A program made the translations under genes and the position numbers. A DNA stretch of 64,000 nt. Source: CAVQZC01 sp963718315 (lineage in GTDB: Bacteria > Actinomycetota > Thermoleophilia > Gaiellales > JAICJC01). Each line of letters opens with the position of its first letter. Positions within the stretch are counted from its first letter, which is position 1. The stretch is from the NCBI GenBank assembly GCA_963718315.1, contig CAVQZC010000013.1, positions 62,001-126,000 on the forward strand. Direction: 5' to 3'. A model generated the notes under the pieces. It did no database searches. It was not told where the DNA came from and saw nothing but the letters and a program-made list of their open reading frames with translations. Positions 25,026 through 37,274 of this stretch are shown piece after piece.

Positions 25026-25805
25026 CTACCCTGCGATCCGGCCGAGCGCCTCCGGGAGAGCCGCCAGGTCGGGCAGGTCGAGGTCGGCATCGACCGCTGC
25101 CGCGAAGCTGCTGCCCTTGCCCGTTCGCACCAGGCAGGTGCGCATGCCGATCGATCGCGCCGGCGGCAGGTCGGATTCGAGGTCGTCCCCCACCATCAGC
25201 GCCGCGGTCGGCTCCACGCCCAGCGTCGCGCAGGCGGTGCGGTAGATCTCGGGCGAGGGCTTGCCGACCACGGTCGCCTGTACCCGAGCGGCGTATTCCA
25301 GCCCGGCGACGAACATCCCGGCGTCCAGCGCCGGCCCGGCGGCGGTCGTCCACCACCGGTTGCGCTGCATGGCGACGAGATTCGCACCGCTGTGGAGCGC
25401 CCGGAACACCGCATTCAGGCGGTCGTACGTCCAGCTGCCGTCCGGCCCGCCGAGCACGATCACCTCCGCCTGGGCGGGGTCGTCGACCAGGTCGAGCCCC
25501 ACCAGGTCGTCGCTGACGCCGCCCTCCACCAGCGCGTGGACGCGGGCGCCCGGATGGACCGTTCGCAGGTGCTCGGCGGTAGCCCAGGCGGCGGTGACGA
25601 TCCGCTCGGGTGCGAACTCCATGCCCATCTCCCCCAGCCGCACCGCCAGGTCGTGACGCGACTTGCCGGTGGTGTTGGTCAGGATCGCCAGCTCCAGGCC
25701 GGCGGCACGAAGCTCGCCGACCGCCCCCGCCGCGCCCGGCAGTGGCTCCCAGTCGATGTGCAGGACGCCCTCCATGTCGAGGACGACGCCGCGCAGGGCC
25801 GTCAC
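25026..25805 (-). CDS. HAD-superfamily phosphatase, NagD-like
   Basis: 259 aa. Motif I is LDMEGVL rather than the usual DxDGxL, so the acid/base Asp is Glu. Motif II is LAILTNTTGKSRHDLA, then come a C2-type cap (about 75-175), motif III Lys in VVGKPSPEIYRTA and motif IV MVGDDLESDLPPA. The fold is NagD/4-nitrophenylphosphatase-like; substrates are usually small phosphate esters. Its start overlaps the PBP gene stop by four bases, which places it in the rnr-PBP transcript. The altered motif I may lower activity. Confidence 0.85.
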   Translation of the reverse strand: MTALRGVVLDMEGVLHIDWEPLPGAAGAVGELRAAGLELAILTNTTGKSRHDLAVRLGEMGMEFAPERIVTAAWATAEHLRTVHPGARVHALVEGGVSDDLVGLDLVDDPAQAEVIVLGGPDGSWTYDRLNAVFRALHSGANLVAMQRNRWWTTAAGPALDAGMFVAGLEYAARVQATVVGKPSPEIYRTACATLGVEPTAALMVGDDLESDLPPARSIGMRTCLVRTGKGSSFAAAVDADLDLPDLAALPEALGRIAG

Positions 25806-27536
25806 TGCAGCGCCGCCTCCAGCACCTGGCGCGCGAGCGGCGCCGCTTCCTTGCCGCCGACGCCGCCGTGCACCAGCATCACCGCGACGGCCACCTTGGG
25901 AGCCCCGACCGGGGCAAAGCAGATGAACCAGGCGTCGCTCTTGGTGCCCTTGCCGCCGACCTCGGCGGTGCCGGTCTTGCCGGCGACGGTGACCCCGCCG
26001 ATCGCCGCGGACGTCCCCGTCCCGTAGCTGACGACGGCCTCCATCATTGTCGTCATGTCACCTGCCACCGTTGGCGAGATGATGCGCTTGGCCGCTTGCC
26101 GGTCGGACGACGAGTCCGGCTTCTGGATCAGGTATGGAGGCCGCAGGATCCCGCGTTCCCCGATCACCGAGGCGACCGACGCCATCTGCAGCGGCGATGC
26201 GTCGACGCCGCCCTGCCCGATGCCCGCGATGCCGATCTGGAGCGGCGACTGGATGGACTGCGGGCCGGGCGCGACGCTCGTCGGCACCGGGTAGGCGATG
26301 GTCGGCTTCCGGTTGAACCCGAACGCGTTGGCCATCGTCACCAGCCGCTGCGCGCCGACCCGGTCGGCGAGCGGGGCGTAGACCGAGTTGCAGCTATTGG
26401 CGAACGCCTGGACGAGCGTGCCGCCGCACAGCTCGAAGTGGAAGTTGCGGAGCTTCCAGCCGTCGATGTCGACGAAGCGCTCGTAGGGGTAGGTGGTGTC
26501 CAGCGAGACCAGGCCGGCGGTCAGCGCCGCCGAACCGGTGATCGTCTTGAACGACGAGCCGGGCGGCTGCAGCGTGTCCATGCCCAGGCCGGCCGAGGCG
26601 AGCAGCCCCCCGGTGCTGGGATCGAGCACGACGATGCCACCCTCCCGGTCGCCCAGCAGGTTCACCGTGTCGGCCTGCAGGGTGGGGTCGAGCGTCGTCA
26701 CCACGTTCTCGGGCTTGCGCCCGGCGCGCATGGCGATCACCCGCGTGGCGCCGTTGCCGGTCGCGGTCAGCTGGATGGTCGGCACGCCGGCGAGGATCGG
26801 GTCGAGCGACTGCTCGAGCCCGCCCTGGCCGTACGGCGTTGTCGACGGCCAGCCGATCTTGGCGCGGGCCGCGGTCGCCGTCGGGGTCTGGGGGCCCTGC
26901 ACGAATCCGGTCAGCCGCGAGAACGCGGCGCCCTGGGGATAGACGCGGTGCACCGCGGGACCTTCGGCCAGCGCGGTCATGTCGTGCGAGAAGATGATGC
27001 CGCGGCGCGCCGGCACCAGCACCTTGCGCTCGAGGTGCTCACCCTGGCGCAGGCCCGGCCAGGCCATGGTCGCGGTCCAGGCGACCCGGAGGCCGCCCGG
27101 CGCCTCGACCATCGGCACCTGCCAGTTGACGACCGGCGAACCGAAGTGCCGCGTCTGCAGCCGCACCCTCACGTGCTCGACAGCGCCATGGCCGCGCGGA
27201 GGGCTGACGGTGGTGACCCGGAGCAGGCCGGCCTCGGCCGCCTCAGCCCGGTACGACGACCGGAACGATGCGAACGAGTGGGCGGCCCGCGCCTGCGGGG
27301 AGATCAGCCCGTACATGTCCCGCAGATCGCCCGTCGACCAGGCGGCCATGAAGTCGCTGAGGGTATCTCGGGCCGCCACGGCAGGGCTCGACTGCGGGTT
27401 GGTCCAGGCCCACGGCGAAGACGACGGCAGTCGCTGACGACACGAAGACAACCGCGAGCACAGCACCGATCACCAGTCGGCGGCGCCGGCGGCCGCGGGG
27501 GGGACGGTCCCTGGCCACGTCGGCATTGTGCCTCAA
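25802..27536 (-). CDS. penicillin-binding protein (class B-like transpeptidase), frameshifted near its N-terminus
   Basis: The C-terminal 300 residues are a transpeptidase domain: SxxK as GSSFKT, SxN as NSCNS, KTG as AGKTGTAEV. Ahead of it is an NTF2-like MecA_N domain (ARDTLSDFMAAWSTGDL). The membrane anchor (RRRRRLVIGAVLAVVFVSS) lies in another frame starting at a TTG at 27536 or a GTG at 27518, and a one-base shift near 27370-27420 is needed to join it. An MecA_N plus transpeptidase order resembles PBP2a/PBP3-type or FtsI-like proteins. It cross-links peptidoglycan outside the membrane. Either real truncation or an assembly slip. Confidence 0.82.
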
Positions 27537-27576
27537 CCGTCACGAACGCCGCTCCGATTCTGACGCGGCGCTCGCC

Positions 27577-28665
27577 CTAGGACGTGTACTTGCGGAGGAT
27601 CATTGCGCCCTTCGTCGGCCCCAGAACGATCGAACCGGTGTCGAAGGCGCCGACCAGCGCCGTTGGGCCGGGGGTCAGCACTCCCTCGTACATGCGATAC
27701 GTGAACGCATGCCTGCGCCCCTGATCGTCCAGGCACCCCCCGCGACCAGTCCCCGGCGCCCTCGTGGATGTGAACGTCGCGCCGCCTGTCATGAATGGAT
27801 CGCCGGTCGTCCTCACTTCGGCCGTTGCCCCCGTTGCACTCGCGCTGGGTGACGGGAGTGTCGCGCTGGCCACCTCGGAGCTCATCAAGCGGCTGAATTC
27901 TGCCCCGGCCAGGGGATGCCGGGAGAGCTGGAACAGCTCCTGATAGGCCACAGAACCGCCGTAGTCAGCGCTGAAGTCCCAGAACTTGTAGGCGCTTCCA
28001 GCCTCGACCTCTTCGGTGCCCACGCACCGTCGCCGCGGGCCGAAGTACTGGTCGCATCCGGGGTCGAATACCAATGATGCGTACGTCGGCCTGGTGGTGA
28101 CCGTGCTGAAGACCGGCTTCGTCCCGGAGACAAGCTTGAAGCCGGAGACGGCCAACCGGCCGTTCGTGCGAACCAGCGTGCCCGGCTGCCCGTTGGTCAA
28201 CGTGCACGACGAGCTGTGCTGATGCACCGCCGTGTAGGTCATCGCGAACGTGCTGGGCGCGACCGAGTCGCCGGTTGCCAGCGCGGCCCTGGAGAGCGTC
28301 TGGTGGTTGTACGTGAACGTCAGGGCTGAGCCCGGTGCGTACTCGTACTCGTGCCACTGCACGTTCGGCTTTCCGGGCGCGCTGCGGGTGAAGCGAACCG
28401 CGATCTCCCGGCCGCCGCCCGGCACGCTGGGCTGCTGGTAGTAGCGGAACTGCATGGAGTAGGTGACTGGGCCTGCCGTCACGTCGATCGGGTCAGTACG
28501 AAGCTCCACGAACGGCTCTGGCCGGTCTGCCGGCGAGGGCGTCTGCAGCCAGGGATGAGCGCTGGCCGGGACCTGCGGAATCGGCGGTGCGGCGCTCGCA
28601 CTCGCCATGGCGAACCCCGACACTGCCACCGCCAGCGCCATCACTACCGCACACTTCCTGACCAC
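27577..28665 (-). CDS. secreted protein of unknown function
   Basis: 362 aa from a GTG at 28665 with GAGGGG six bases before. A clear signal peptide (RKCAVVMALAVAVSGFAMASASA) is followed by a Pro-rich stretch and a beta-rich body. Few cysteines (SSSCTLTNG, DPGCDQYFG, RRRCVGTEE, RGGCLDD) could form two disulfides. No recognised domain; sections such as PVTYSMQFRYYQQPS suggest a surface or matrix protein. It sits between rnr and the PBP, breaking the conserved order, and may be a lineage-specific insertion. Confidence 0.75.
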   Translation of the reverse strand: MVRKCAVVMALAVAVSGFAMASASAAPPIPQVPASAHPWLQTPSPADRPEPFVELRTDPIDVTAGPVTYSMQFRYYQQPSVPGGGREIAVRFTRSAPGKPNVQWHEYEYAPGSALTFTYNHQTLSRAALATGDSVAPSTFAMTYTAVHQHSSSCTLTNGQPGTLVRTNGRLAVSGFKLVSGTKPVFSTVTTRPTYASLVFDPGCDQYFGPRRRCVGTEEVEAGSAYKFWDFSADYGGSVAYQELFQLSRHPLAGAEFSRLMSSEVASATLPSPSASATGATAEVRTTGDPFMTGGATFTSTRAPGTGRGGCLDDQGRRHAFTYRMYEGVLTPGPTALVGAFDTGSIVLGPTKGAMILRKYTS

Positions 28666-28734
28666 AACATCCCCCTCGCTGAGACTGAGACCCTGGAGCG
28701 TGACGAGTCTACGAGGCCTGGCAGACGCTGACAA

Positions 28735-30462
28735 TCAGGACCGTTGGCTGGACCGGGCTCCCGGCTCCAGCAACACACGGCCGCGCGGACGGTCGATGGA
28801 GCGGACGCTGACCCCGATCGGGTCGCCCACCCGGTAGCGGTGACCGCTGCTGCGGCCGACCAGCGCGACCTCGAGCTCGTCGCGGTCGAACCACTCGCCA
28901 CCCAGAAACCGGGCCGGCAAGAGCCCTTCGAACACCTCTCCGAAGCGAACGAACAACCCGCCCTCGGCCAGGCCGACGATCTCGCCGTCGAATGAGTGCT
29001 GCCAGCCGAGCTCGAACAGCTGCCGGTCGAGCAGGAACGCGAGTGCCACGTCGTCGCCCCGCCGCTCGAGCGCGGCGGCTTCGCGCTCGCGAAGCGAGCA
29101 GTGCTCAGCCAGCGCGTCCAGCGTCTCGACCGGCACCGGCACGCCGTCCTCGATCCGCGACAGCAGCGCGCGGTGGCAGATCAGGTCCGGATAGCGGCGG
29201 ATCGGTGACGTGAAGTGGCAGTACGCGGGGACCGCCAACCCGGAATGCCCGAGGCTGCGGCGGTCGTAGCGGGCGCGCTTCAGGGAACGCAGCACCAGCG
29301 ACGGGAACGCATCCCGGCCACGACCGGTTGCCGCCACCGTCCGCTCGACCGACACCGCCATCTCCGCGGCCAGCACGGCGGCCTCCTGCGACGAGAACTG
29401 CTCGGGAACCGCCGGAGTCGGCACCTCCAGGGCCGCCAGCCGCTGCGCCAGCCGCACGATCGACTCGGGCTCGGGATGCTCGTGCACCCGGTGCAGCGCG
29501 GCGGCCCGAGCGGCGGCCAGCACCTCCGCCACCCGCCGGTTGGCGACCAGCATCTGCTCCTCGACCAGCGCATGCGCCTCGGCCTCGCCGGCCATCGTCG
29601 CCGAGTGCACTCCACCGGCGTCCAGCCGCAGCTCGAGCTCGCGGCTGCTGATCGCCGCCGCTCCCCGCGCGAACCGCTCGGCGCGCAGCCGCGCGGTGAC
29701 CTCCTGGAGCGTGGAGAGGTCGGCGCGAAGCTCGGCCGGCACGTCGCCCCCGCCGGCCAGCAGCCGCTCCACCTGCGGGTAGCTGAGCCGGTGCTTGCTG
29801 CGGATCAGGCTGCGGTAGAACGCCACGCTGCCGTCGGGAGCGACCTCGACCGTGATCACCCGGCGGTCGACGTCCGGCTGCAGGCTGCACAGTCCCGCCG
29901 ACAACGCCTCGGGGAGCATCGGCTCGACGCGCCCGGGCAGGTAGACCGACGTGGAGCGGAGCGCGGCCTCGCGGTCGGTCGCGCTGCCCGCGGCGACGAA
30001 CGCCGAGACGTCGGCGATATGCACGAACATCCGCACACCGCCGTCCTCTCGCTGGAGGGCGAGTGCATCGTCGAAGTCCTTGGCCTCGGGCGGGTCGATG
30101 GTGAAGCAGCGCTGGTCGCGGAGGTCGCGGCGGGTCGCATCTCCAGGTAGGTCTCCGTCACCCAGGGAGCGCAGCTCGCGGTCGACAGCGTCGGGAAACG
30201 GCCCGCCTTCGCCGGCCTCGACCGCCAGCCCGTGGAGCACGTCGGCGACGCTGTCCGGGCGACCGAGCACCTCGGTGACCCGGGCGCGTCCGCGGCCGGT
30301 CGACTCGACCACCACCAGGTCGCCCTCAGCGGCCCGCAACGCACCCGGCCGGCCGAGCGTGATTGGCGATCCGACCTCGAAGAACGGCTCGGCAACCAGT
30401 GAGCGGCCGCGACGGCGCACCTCGCAGACCCGCCGCAGCGGGCCCGCGTCGGGGTGGCTCAC
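28735..30462 (-). CDS. rnr: ribonuclease R-like 3'-5' exoribonuclease (RNB domain)
   Basis: 575 aa. The catalytic RNB signature DPPEAKDFDDALAL holds the metal-binding aspartates, and the domain runs to about residue 440 (HFTSPIRRYPDLICHRALL). A C-terminal S1 domain follows (DGEIVGLAEGGLFVRFGEVFEGLLP). The N-terminal cold-shock domains of classical RNase R are shortened. RNase R degrades structured RNA and non-stop mRNAs released by trans-translation, which fits ssrA and smpB nearby. Its start overlaps the protease gene stop. Confidence 0.93.
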   Translation of the reverse strand: MSHPDAGPLRRVCEVRRRGRSLVAEPFFEVGSPITLGRPGALRAAEGDLVVVESTGRGRARVTEVLGRPDSVADVLHGLAVEAGEGGPFPDAVDRELRSLGDGDLPGDATRRDLRDQRCFTIDPPEAKDFDDALALQREDGGVRMFVHIADVSAFVAAGSATDREAALRSTSVYLPGRVEPMLPEALSAGLCSLQPDVDRRVITVEVAPDGSVAFYRSLIRSKHRLSYPQVERLLAGGGDVPAELRADLSTLQEVTARLRAERFARGAAAISSRELELRLDAGGVHSATMAGEAEAHALVEEQMLVANRRVAEVLAAARAAALHRVHEHPEPESIVRLAQRLAALEVPTPAVPEQFSSQEAAVLAAEMAVSVERTVAATGRGRDAFPSLVLRSLKRARYDRRSLGHSGLAVPAYCHFTSPIRRYPDLICHRALLSRIEDGVPVPVETLDALAEHCSLREREAAALERRGDDVALAFLLDRQLFELGWQHSFDGEIVGLAEGGLFVRFGEVFEGLLPARFLGGEWFDRDELEVALVGRSSGHRYRVGDPIGVSVRSIDRPRGRVLLEPGARSSQRS

Positions 30463-31628
30463 CCGCGCGCCAGCGTCGCCAGTGCGGCCTCGAGCGTCTC
30501 GTCAGCCGGCGTCGTCGGGCGGTCGGAGGAGTCCACGTCGGGACGCACCCCGCGGCCGTTCACCTGGACGCCGCCCGCCAGGCGAAAGACTGCAACCGTC
30601 AGCTTCAGGGCGCCGCCTCCCGGCACCGGCCACACGCTCTGCACCGTGCCCTTGCCGTAGGTGCGCGTTCCGACCACCACGGCGGCATGCGCCCGCTGCA
30701 GCGATCCGGCGACGACCTCCGCCGCGCTGGCGGTGATGCCGTCCACCAGCACTGCGACCTTGAGGCCGGAGACGGCGGTGTCGTTTGCGGTATAGAGCGC
30801 CGTATGGCCGCGGCGGCCCGACGTCTCGACGATCACTCCCTGGTTGACGAACACCTGGGAGACGGCGACCGCCTGCGACAGCAGACCGCCGAGGTTGCCG
30901 CGCAGGTCGAGCACGACCCGGTCGATGCCATGATCGTGCGCCTTCTCGACGATGCTGCGAACGTGCTCGGCCGTGTGATCGACAAATCCGGGCACCCGCA
31001 CGTACAGGTACCGGTGACCCTGGAACGTCATCACCCGGCTGCTCACCGCGCGCACCTCGACCGGCTGGCGCACGAGCGTCAGCACCAGCGGGTGGTCGAC
31101 CCCCTGACGCCGGACGGCGAGTCGCACCGAGGTGCCGGGGTTCCCGTGCATCATCAGGACGGCGTCCGCGTAGGACAGCCCGCTCAGCGCGGTCCCGTCG
31201 ATCGAGACGATCACGTCGCCCGGCTGGATACCGGCCTTCGACGCGGGCAGCCCGGGGAGCGAGGCCGTCACGATCAGACCCCGGTGGCCGTGCGTGAGCG
31301 CGACTCCGACGCCGGAGTAGCCGCCGTCCTCGATGTCGACCAGGTCCTGGTAGAGAGCCGGCGGCAGGTATTCGGTGTACGGGTCGTGCAGCGCCGCGAC
31401 CATGCCCGACACCCAGTGGGCGTGCAGCGCCGCCGGCGGCAGCGCCCGGTAGTAGTGATGCTCCAGGTCGGCCAGCACGGCGCGGCGCAAGGCGTGCGGC
31501 CCGTTGACGCTTGGCGGCGGTGGCGCGGAGGAATGGGCGACCGAGCGCGCGTGAAGCTCGTAGCCAGAGGCAAAAGCCACGCATAGCGCCACGAGACCGA
31601 CCGTTCGGATCAGCGTTCGACGCCCCAT
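30459..31628 (-). CDS. ctpA: S41 carboxy-terminal processing protease (CtpA-like)
   Basis: 389 aa. An N-terminal membrane anchor (RTVGLVALCVAFASGYEL) is followed by a PDZ domain (about 85-170; YSGVGVALTHGHRGLIV, AGIQPGDVIVSIDG) and the protease core with catalytic Ser in DGITASAAEVVAG and Lys in RTYGKGTVQ. The protease acts outside the membrane on C-termini of exported proteins or peptidoglycan enzymes. It is typically next to ftsEX in Gram-positives, as here. Confidence 0.94.
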   Translation of the reverse strand: MGRRTLIRTVGLVALCVAFASGYELHARSVAHSSAPPPPSVNGPHALRRAVLADLEHHYYRALPPAALHAHWVSGMVAALHDPYTEYLPPALYQDLVDIEDGGYSGVGVALTHGHRGLIVTASLPGLPASKAGIQPGDVIVSIDGTALSGLSYADAVLMMHGNPGTSVRLAVRRQGVDHPLVLTLVRQPVEVRAVSSRVMTFQGHRYLYVRVPGFVDHTAEHVRSIVEKAHDHGIDRVVLDLRGNLGGLLSQAVAVSQVFVNQGVIVETSGRRGHTALYTANDTAVSGLKVAVLVDGITASAAEVVAGSLQRAHAAVVVGTRTYGKGTVQSVWPVPGGGALKLTVAVFRLAGGVQVNGRGVRPDVDSSDRPTTPADETLEAALATLARG

Positions 31629-31666
31629 GTATCGTCGGTTACGGATTCTACCGGTCGGACGGATGT

Positions 31667-32554
31667 CTAGACACGCAGGAACTTACGCAGTGTGAGCGAG
31701 GAGCCCAGGGCGCCCAGCACCAGTCCGAACGCTGTCAGAAGCACCATCAGCGCCGGGACGCCGCCCGGGAACCCGGCCGTGGGATGGATCGCGGTCGTGG
31801 ACAGGTTGACGATGCCGGCGTACGCCGCCAGCAACAGGCAGACGGCGAGCAGTGCACCGACAAACCCGGTCAGCATCCCCTCCAGCACGAACGGGACGCG
31901 CACGAACCAGTTGGTGGCCCCCACCAGCTTCATGACCTCGATCTCACGCCGGCGGGCGAAGATCGAGAGCCGGATCGTGTTCGCGATCAGCACCACCGAC
32001 GCCACGCCGATCAGCGCCACCAGGATGCCGACGACGATCACCGTCCAGGTCGCGATCGTCAGCACCCGCCCGACGATCTGCTTGCCATAGTCGACGCAGG
32101 GACTCGAGCCGCAGTGCTTGATCTCGGTGATCTGGTACAGCTGCTGCTGGACGTACCCCGCCTGGTGCGGATTGGTCAGGTGAATCCAGAACGATGGCGG
32201 CAGCGGGTTGACCGGCAGCAGGGAGGCGTCGCTCTGCTCCGACGAGCTGAGCTTGGTCAGCGCCTTCGCCGGCGACACATAGGTGACGTCCTTGACGTAC
32301 TGGATCTTGCGGATGTCGTTGTCGATCCGGTTCAGCACCGCGGGATTCTTGGCGTCCGCCTTCGGCAGGTACGCCTTGACCGTCACCTGGTTCTGGACGC
32401 CCGTCAGGTAGTGGTAGAGCCAGTAGCCCGCGACCGAGAACACGCCCAGCAGCAGCGTCACGATCAGCACCGTCAGCGTGGCGGCAAGCGTGGTCGCGAA
32501 GTTGGCTCGCACGGACTGCCCCGCCTCGCCGAGGAAGAAGCGCCAGCGCCTCAC
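31667..32554 (-). CDS. ftsX: cell-division protein FtsX
   Basis: 295 aa from a GTG overlapping the ftsE stop. Four transmembrane helices: one near residues 20-48, then an extracellular loop with Cys pair (KHCGSSPCVDYG), then three between about 175 and 285, plus the FtsX signature loop RLSIFARRREIEVMKLVGA. With FtsE it activates cell-wall hydrolases at the septum. The extracellular domain is longer than in E. coli, as usual in Gram-positives. Confidence 0.95.
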   Translation of the reverse strand: MRRWRFFLGEAGQSVRANFATTLAATLTVLIVTLLLGVFSVAGYWLYHYLTGVQNQVTVKAYLPKADAKNPAVLNRIDNDIRKIQYVKDVTYVSPAKALTKLSSSEQSDASLLPVNPLPPSFWIHLTNPHQAGYVQQQLYQITEIKHCGSSPCVDYGKQIVGRVLTIATWTVIVVGILVALIGVASVVLIANTIRLSIFARRREIEVMKLVGATNWFVRVPFVLEGMLTGFVGALLAVCLLLAAYAGIVNLSTTAIHPTAGFPGGVPALMVLLTAFGLVLGALGSSLTLRKFLRV

Positions 32555-33435
32555 GCGTCGTAGCCTCCGCGGCGGTCGTCACGGACGACCCGGGCGTTCT
32601 CGAGCTGGATCACGCGGCGGCGCATCTTGTCGACCATCTCGCGGTCGTGGGTCGCCATCACGACCGTCGTGCCCGCGCGGTTGATCCGGTACAGCAGCTG
32701 CATGATGCCGACCGACGTGTCGGGGTCGAGGTTCCCGGTCGGCTCGTCGGCGATCAGCAGTGGCGGGTGGTTGACGAACGCGCGCGCCACCGACACGCGC
32801 TGCTGCTCGCCGCCGGACAGCTCGTGCGGGTAGCGGTCGGTCTTGTCCGCCAGGCCGACCAGGCCGACGATGTCGGGCACCTTCTTGCGGATCTCGGTGC
32901 GCGGCCGCCCCTGCACCTGCAGCGCGTAGGCGACGTTCTGGTAGACCGTGCGGTTCGGCAGCAGCTTGAAGTCCTGGAACACGCAGCCGATGTTGCGGCG
33001 CAGGATCGGCACCTTCGAGCGCTTCAGCTTGGGGAGCGAGCGGCCGCCGACGATCAGGTTGCCGGAGCTCACCTCGAGCTCCTTCAGCAGCAGCTTGATG
33101 AAGGTCGACTTGCCGGAGCCCGACGGCCCGACCAGGAACACGAACTCGCCCTTGTCGATCTGCAGCGAGACCTCGAGCAGCCCCGGGATGTTCGGTTCGT
33201 AGACCTTGGTCACCTGGTCGAACACGATCATCGCCGAGGAGGCGCGCGGAGCCTCCGAAGGGGGCTCAGGCGCCGGCTGTGGCGGCTCTGCCGTAGGCAC
33301 TGAGACGGGTACGGAGGCGCTCACGTCGGGAGTCGGGATCTGGTCACTCATCGCATGCGTAGCGGGGGCCGGAAGGCCCGGAACGCTCGAATCAGGGTAG
33401 CCATCGGGGCGGATGCGTGCAAACGTGACCGGCAT
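32551..33435 (-). CDS. ftsE: cell-division ATPase FtsE with N-terminal extension
   Basis: ATPase of the FtsEX complex. Walker A GPSGSGKST, signature LSGGEQQRV, Walker B LLIADEPTGNLDP, H-loop ATHDRE. The canonical start would be ATG 33231 (MIVFDQVTKVYEPN), but GGGGAA sits only before the ATG at 33435, and the frame from there is open and coding-like. That adds about 68 residues rich in Pro, Ala, Ser and Thr (SVPVSVPTAEPPQPAPEPPSE). An intermediate ATG exists at 33351. The extension may be a disordered tether. Confidence 0.92.
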   Translation of the reverse strand: MPVTFARIRPDGYPDSSVPGLPAPATHAMSDQIPTPDVSASVPVSVPTAEPPQPAPEPPSEAPRASSAMIVFDQVTKVYEPNIPGLLEVSLQIDKGEFVFLVGPSGSGKSTFIKLLLKELEVSSGNLIVGGRSLPKLKRSKVPILRRNIGCVFQDFKLLPNRTVYQNVAYALQVQGRPRTEIRKKVPDIVGLVGLADKTDRYPHELSGGEQQRVSVARAFVNHPPLLIADEPTGNLDPDTSVGIMQLLYRINRAGTTVVMATHDREMVDKMRRRVIQLENARVVRDDRRGGYDA

Positions 33436-33450
33436 GTTTTCCCCGCACAG

Positions 33451-34586
33451 CTAGCTAGTCCTTCTGGAAGCTGCTTCCAGCAGGTAGGCGTGGATCAGCT
33501 CGTCGAGGTCGCCGTCCAGCACGCCCTGGGCGTTCCCGATCTTGAGGTTCGTGCGGTGGTCGTTGACCATCGTGTAGGGGTGCAGGACGTAGGAGCGGAT
33601 CTGGCTGCCGAACGAGATGTCCTGGGCCTCCCCCCGCTCCTTGGCAAGCGCGGCCTCGCGGAGCTCGTGCTCGCGCTCGATCAGGCGGCTCTTGAGGATC
33701 CGCATCGCCTGCGCCTTGTTCTGCAGCTGTGAACGCTCGTTCTGGCACTGCACGACGATCCCGGTCGGGAGGTGCGTTATCCGCACCGCCGAGTCGGTCT
33801 TGTTGACGTGCTGGCCGCCGGCGCCCTGGGCCCGGTAGGTGTCGATGCGCAGGTCGGACTCGTCGATCTCGAGCGGGACGTCGTCCTCCACCAGCGGTGC
33901 GACCTCGACCTGTGCGAAGCTGGTGTGCCGGCGATGGGCCGAGTCGAACGGCGACAGCCGCACCAGCCGGTGGACCCCTTTCTCGGCCTGCATGATCCCG
34001 TAGGCGTTCTCGCCGGTGAGAGTGAAGGTCGCGCTCTTCAGGCCCGCCTCCTCACCCGGCGTCGCCTCAATTATCTCGGTCTTGAACCCGCGTCGCTCCG
34101 CCCAGCGCAGGTACATGCGCAGCAGGATCTCGGCCCAGTCCTGGCTGTCGGTGCCACCGGCGCCGGCATGCACGGTCACCACCGCCGGTCCGGCGTCGTA
34201 CTCGCCGGTGAAGAGCGCCTCCTCCTGCAGCAGGGCGACCTCGCCGTTGAGGCGTGCCAGCGTCGCCGACAGCTCGTCCTTCCAGTCGGCGTCCTCCGCA
34301 GCCAGCTCCAGCATGTTGTCGAGCTCCGACGCCTCGTCGGCCAGCCGCTGGTAGGTGTCCAGCTTGCGCTGCACCCGCGACCGCTCGGCGGATAGCCTCG
34401 CCGCAGCCCGCTGGTCGTCCCAGAAGCCGGGCGCCTCCATCTGAGCGTCGAGCACCGCCAGGCGTTCGCTCAGCGCTGCCGGGTCAAAGGTAATCACGAA
34501 CCCAGTGCAACTGGGCTCTGATCTCCTCGACCCCCGCCTTCAGATCCTCGAGCGTCCGCGGTTCGTCGCCCTGCTCTTGAGGAGCA

Positions 34587-34597
<11 letters not shown>
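33451..34597 (-). CDS. prfB: peptide chain release factor 2, with programmed +1 frameshift
   Basis: 381 aa when read through the shift. The first frame starts at ATG 34597 (MALNAPQEQGDEPRTLEDL), overlaps secA and meets an in-frame TGA after CTT. Skipping one T at 34483-34489 (CTTTGAC) continues as DPAALSERLAVLD. The RF2 body has the stop-codon-reading SPF tripeptide (RLSPFDSAHRR) and the GGQ loop (RAQGAGGQHVNKT). The site is the classic autoregulatory frameshift: low RF2 lets ribosomes shift. No Shine-Dalgarno-like enhancer stands at the usual 3-nt spacing. The gap to ftsE is 15 nt. Confidence 0.97.
34483..34489 (-). promoter_or_regulatory. prfB frameshift site CTTTGAC
   Basis: CTT-TGA-C at the junction of the two RF2 reading frames. 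Leu codon slippage from CUU to UUU gives GAC (Asp) as the next codon. It is conserved in most bacterial prfB genes. Confidence 0.95.
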
Positions 34598-37220
<2,623 letters not shown>

Positions 37221-37274
37221 GCCTTGGATCGTACCAGTGAGCCTGCTCCGGTCCCGGCGGCGGAACCCCTGTCT

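Noticed and set aside
34484..34486. in-frame stop in prfB as a damaging mutation
   Set aside because: CTTTGAC is the standard programmed frameshift site, and the join gives a normal RF2.
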